Assembly: GCA_023413275.1 (NCBI GenBank)
Contig: JAEZPX010000175.1
Location: forward strand, 1 to 6,060
DNA: 6,060 nucleotides
Direction of reading: 5' to 3'
From: Bacillota bacterium
GTDB lineage: Bacteria; Bacillota; Clostridia; Lachnospirales; Anaerotignaceae
The position numbers and the translations under genes were made by a program. Shown one piece after another: positions 6,031-6,060 of this stretch. Under the pieces are notes generated by a model that was not told the origin of the DNA, did not search any database, and worked only from the letters and a program-made list of their open reading frames with translations. Position 1 is the first letter of the stretch, and every line of letters starts with the position of its first letter.

Positions 6031-6060
6031 AAAGACAGTAAGGATTATGGAGGTTTGTGG
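6005..6060 (+). CDS. hypD: HypD, Fe-S scaffold protein for Fe(CN)2CO assembly (5' fragment)
   Basis: Eighteen complete codons are visible before the window ends. They end in VRIMEVC followed by GG, which matches the conserved N-terminal VCGTH/VCGGH region of HypD, whose Cys is essential in the HypC-HypD complex. The exact start is uncertain: in-frame ATGs are at 6005, 6008 and 6014, all inside the 3' end of hypC, and no strong ribosome site stands out (GAGATGA lies upstream). The remaining part of HypD, including the [4Fe-4S] cysteines, is outside the window. The identification rests on the short motif plus position after hypC, the usual order. Confidence 0.85.
   Translation, partial: MMKMKPEIEKTVRIMEVC

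Overview
The window looks like chromosomal DNA from an anaerobic, AT-rich Firmicute, most likely of class Clostridia. The basis is the low-GC codon usage, purine-rich Shine-Dalgarno sites of the AGGAGG type before most genes, tight gene packing, a BlaI/M56 regulator pair of the Firmicute kind, and a nickel-hydrogenase maturation locus. Nothing in the sequence fixes the genus.

Left part (minus strand, 1-1626): a two-gene regulatory unit reading leftward. A promoter with a 17-bp spacer (TTGACT/TATAAT) drives a BlaI/MecI-family winged-helix repressor. The repressor overlaps by 4 bp (ATGA) an M56-family membrane metallopeptidase carrying HELTH. The peptidase has the BlaR1 membrane-protease core but no penicillin-binding sensor domain, only about 52 extracytoplasmic residues. 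A strong AGGAGG site at the left edge shows that a third gene of this unit starts just outside the window.

Middle (1565-2036): a 472-bp divergent intergenic region. It holds the repressor promoter, some short repeats and no convincing gene. I could not find a confident rightward promoter in it.

Right part (plus strand, 2037 to the end): one apparent operon for [NiFe]-hydrogenase assembly. It opens with two small membrane proteins of unknown function that resemble each other. Next come an M52 hydrogenase maturation endopeptidase and an 85-residue HypA-like protein that keeps the N-terminal Met-His but lacks the zinc-binding domain. They are followed by full-length HypF (carbamoyltransferase for the CN ligands), HypC (Fe(CN)2CO chaperone) and the first 18 complete codons of HypD. 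From the endopeptidase onward every gene overlaps the next, which implies translational coupling.

Working together: HypF makes the cyanide precursor (HypE, not seen here, would be its partner). HypC and HypD assemble and carry the Fe(CN)2CO unit. A HypA-type protein would help deliver nickel, and the M52 protease trims the large subunit after nickel insertion. No hydrogenase structural gene lies in the window. The parts least explained by known biology are the two membrane proteins at the head of the operon and the zinc-less HypA-like protein.
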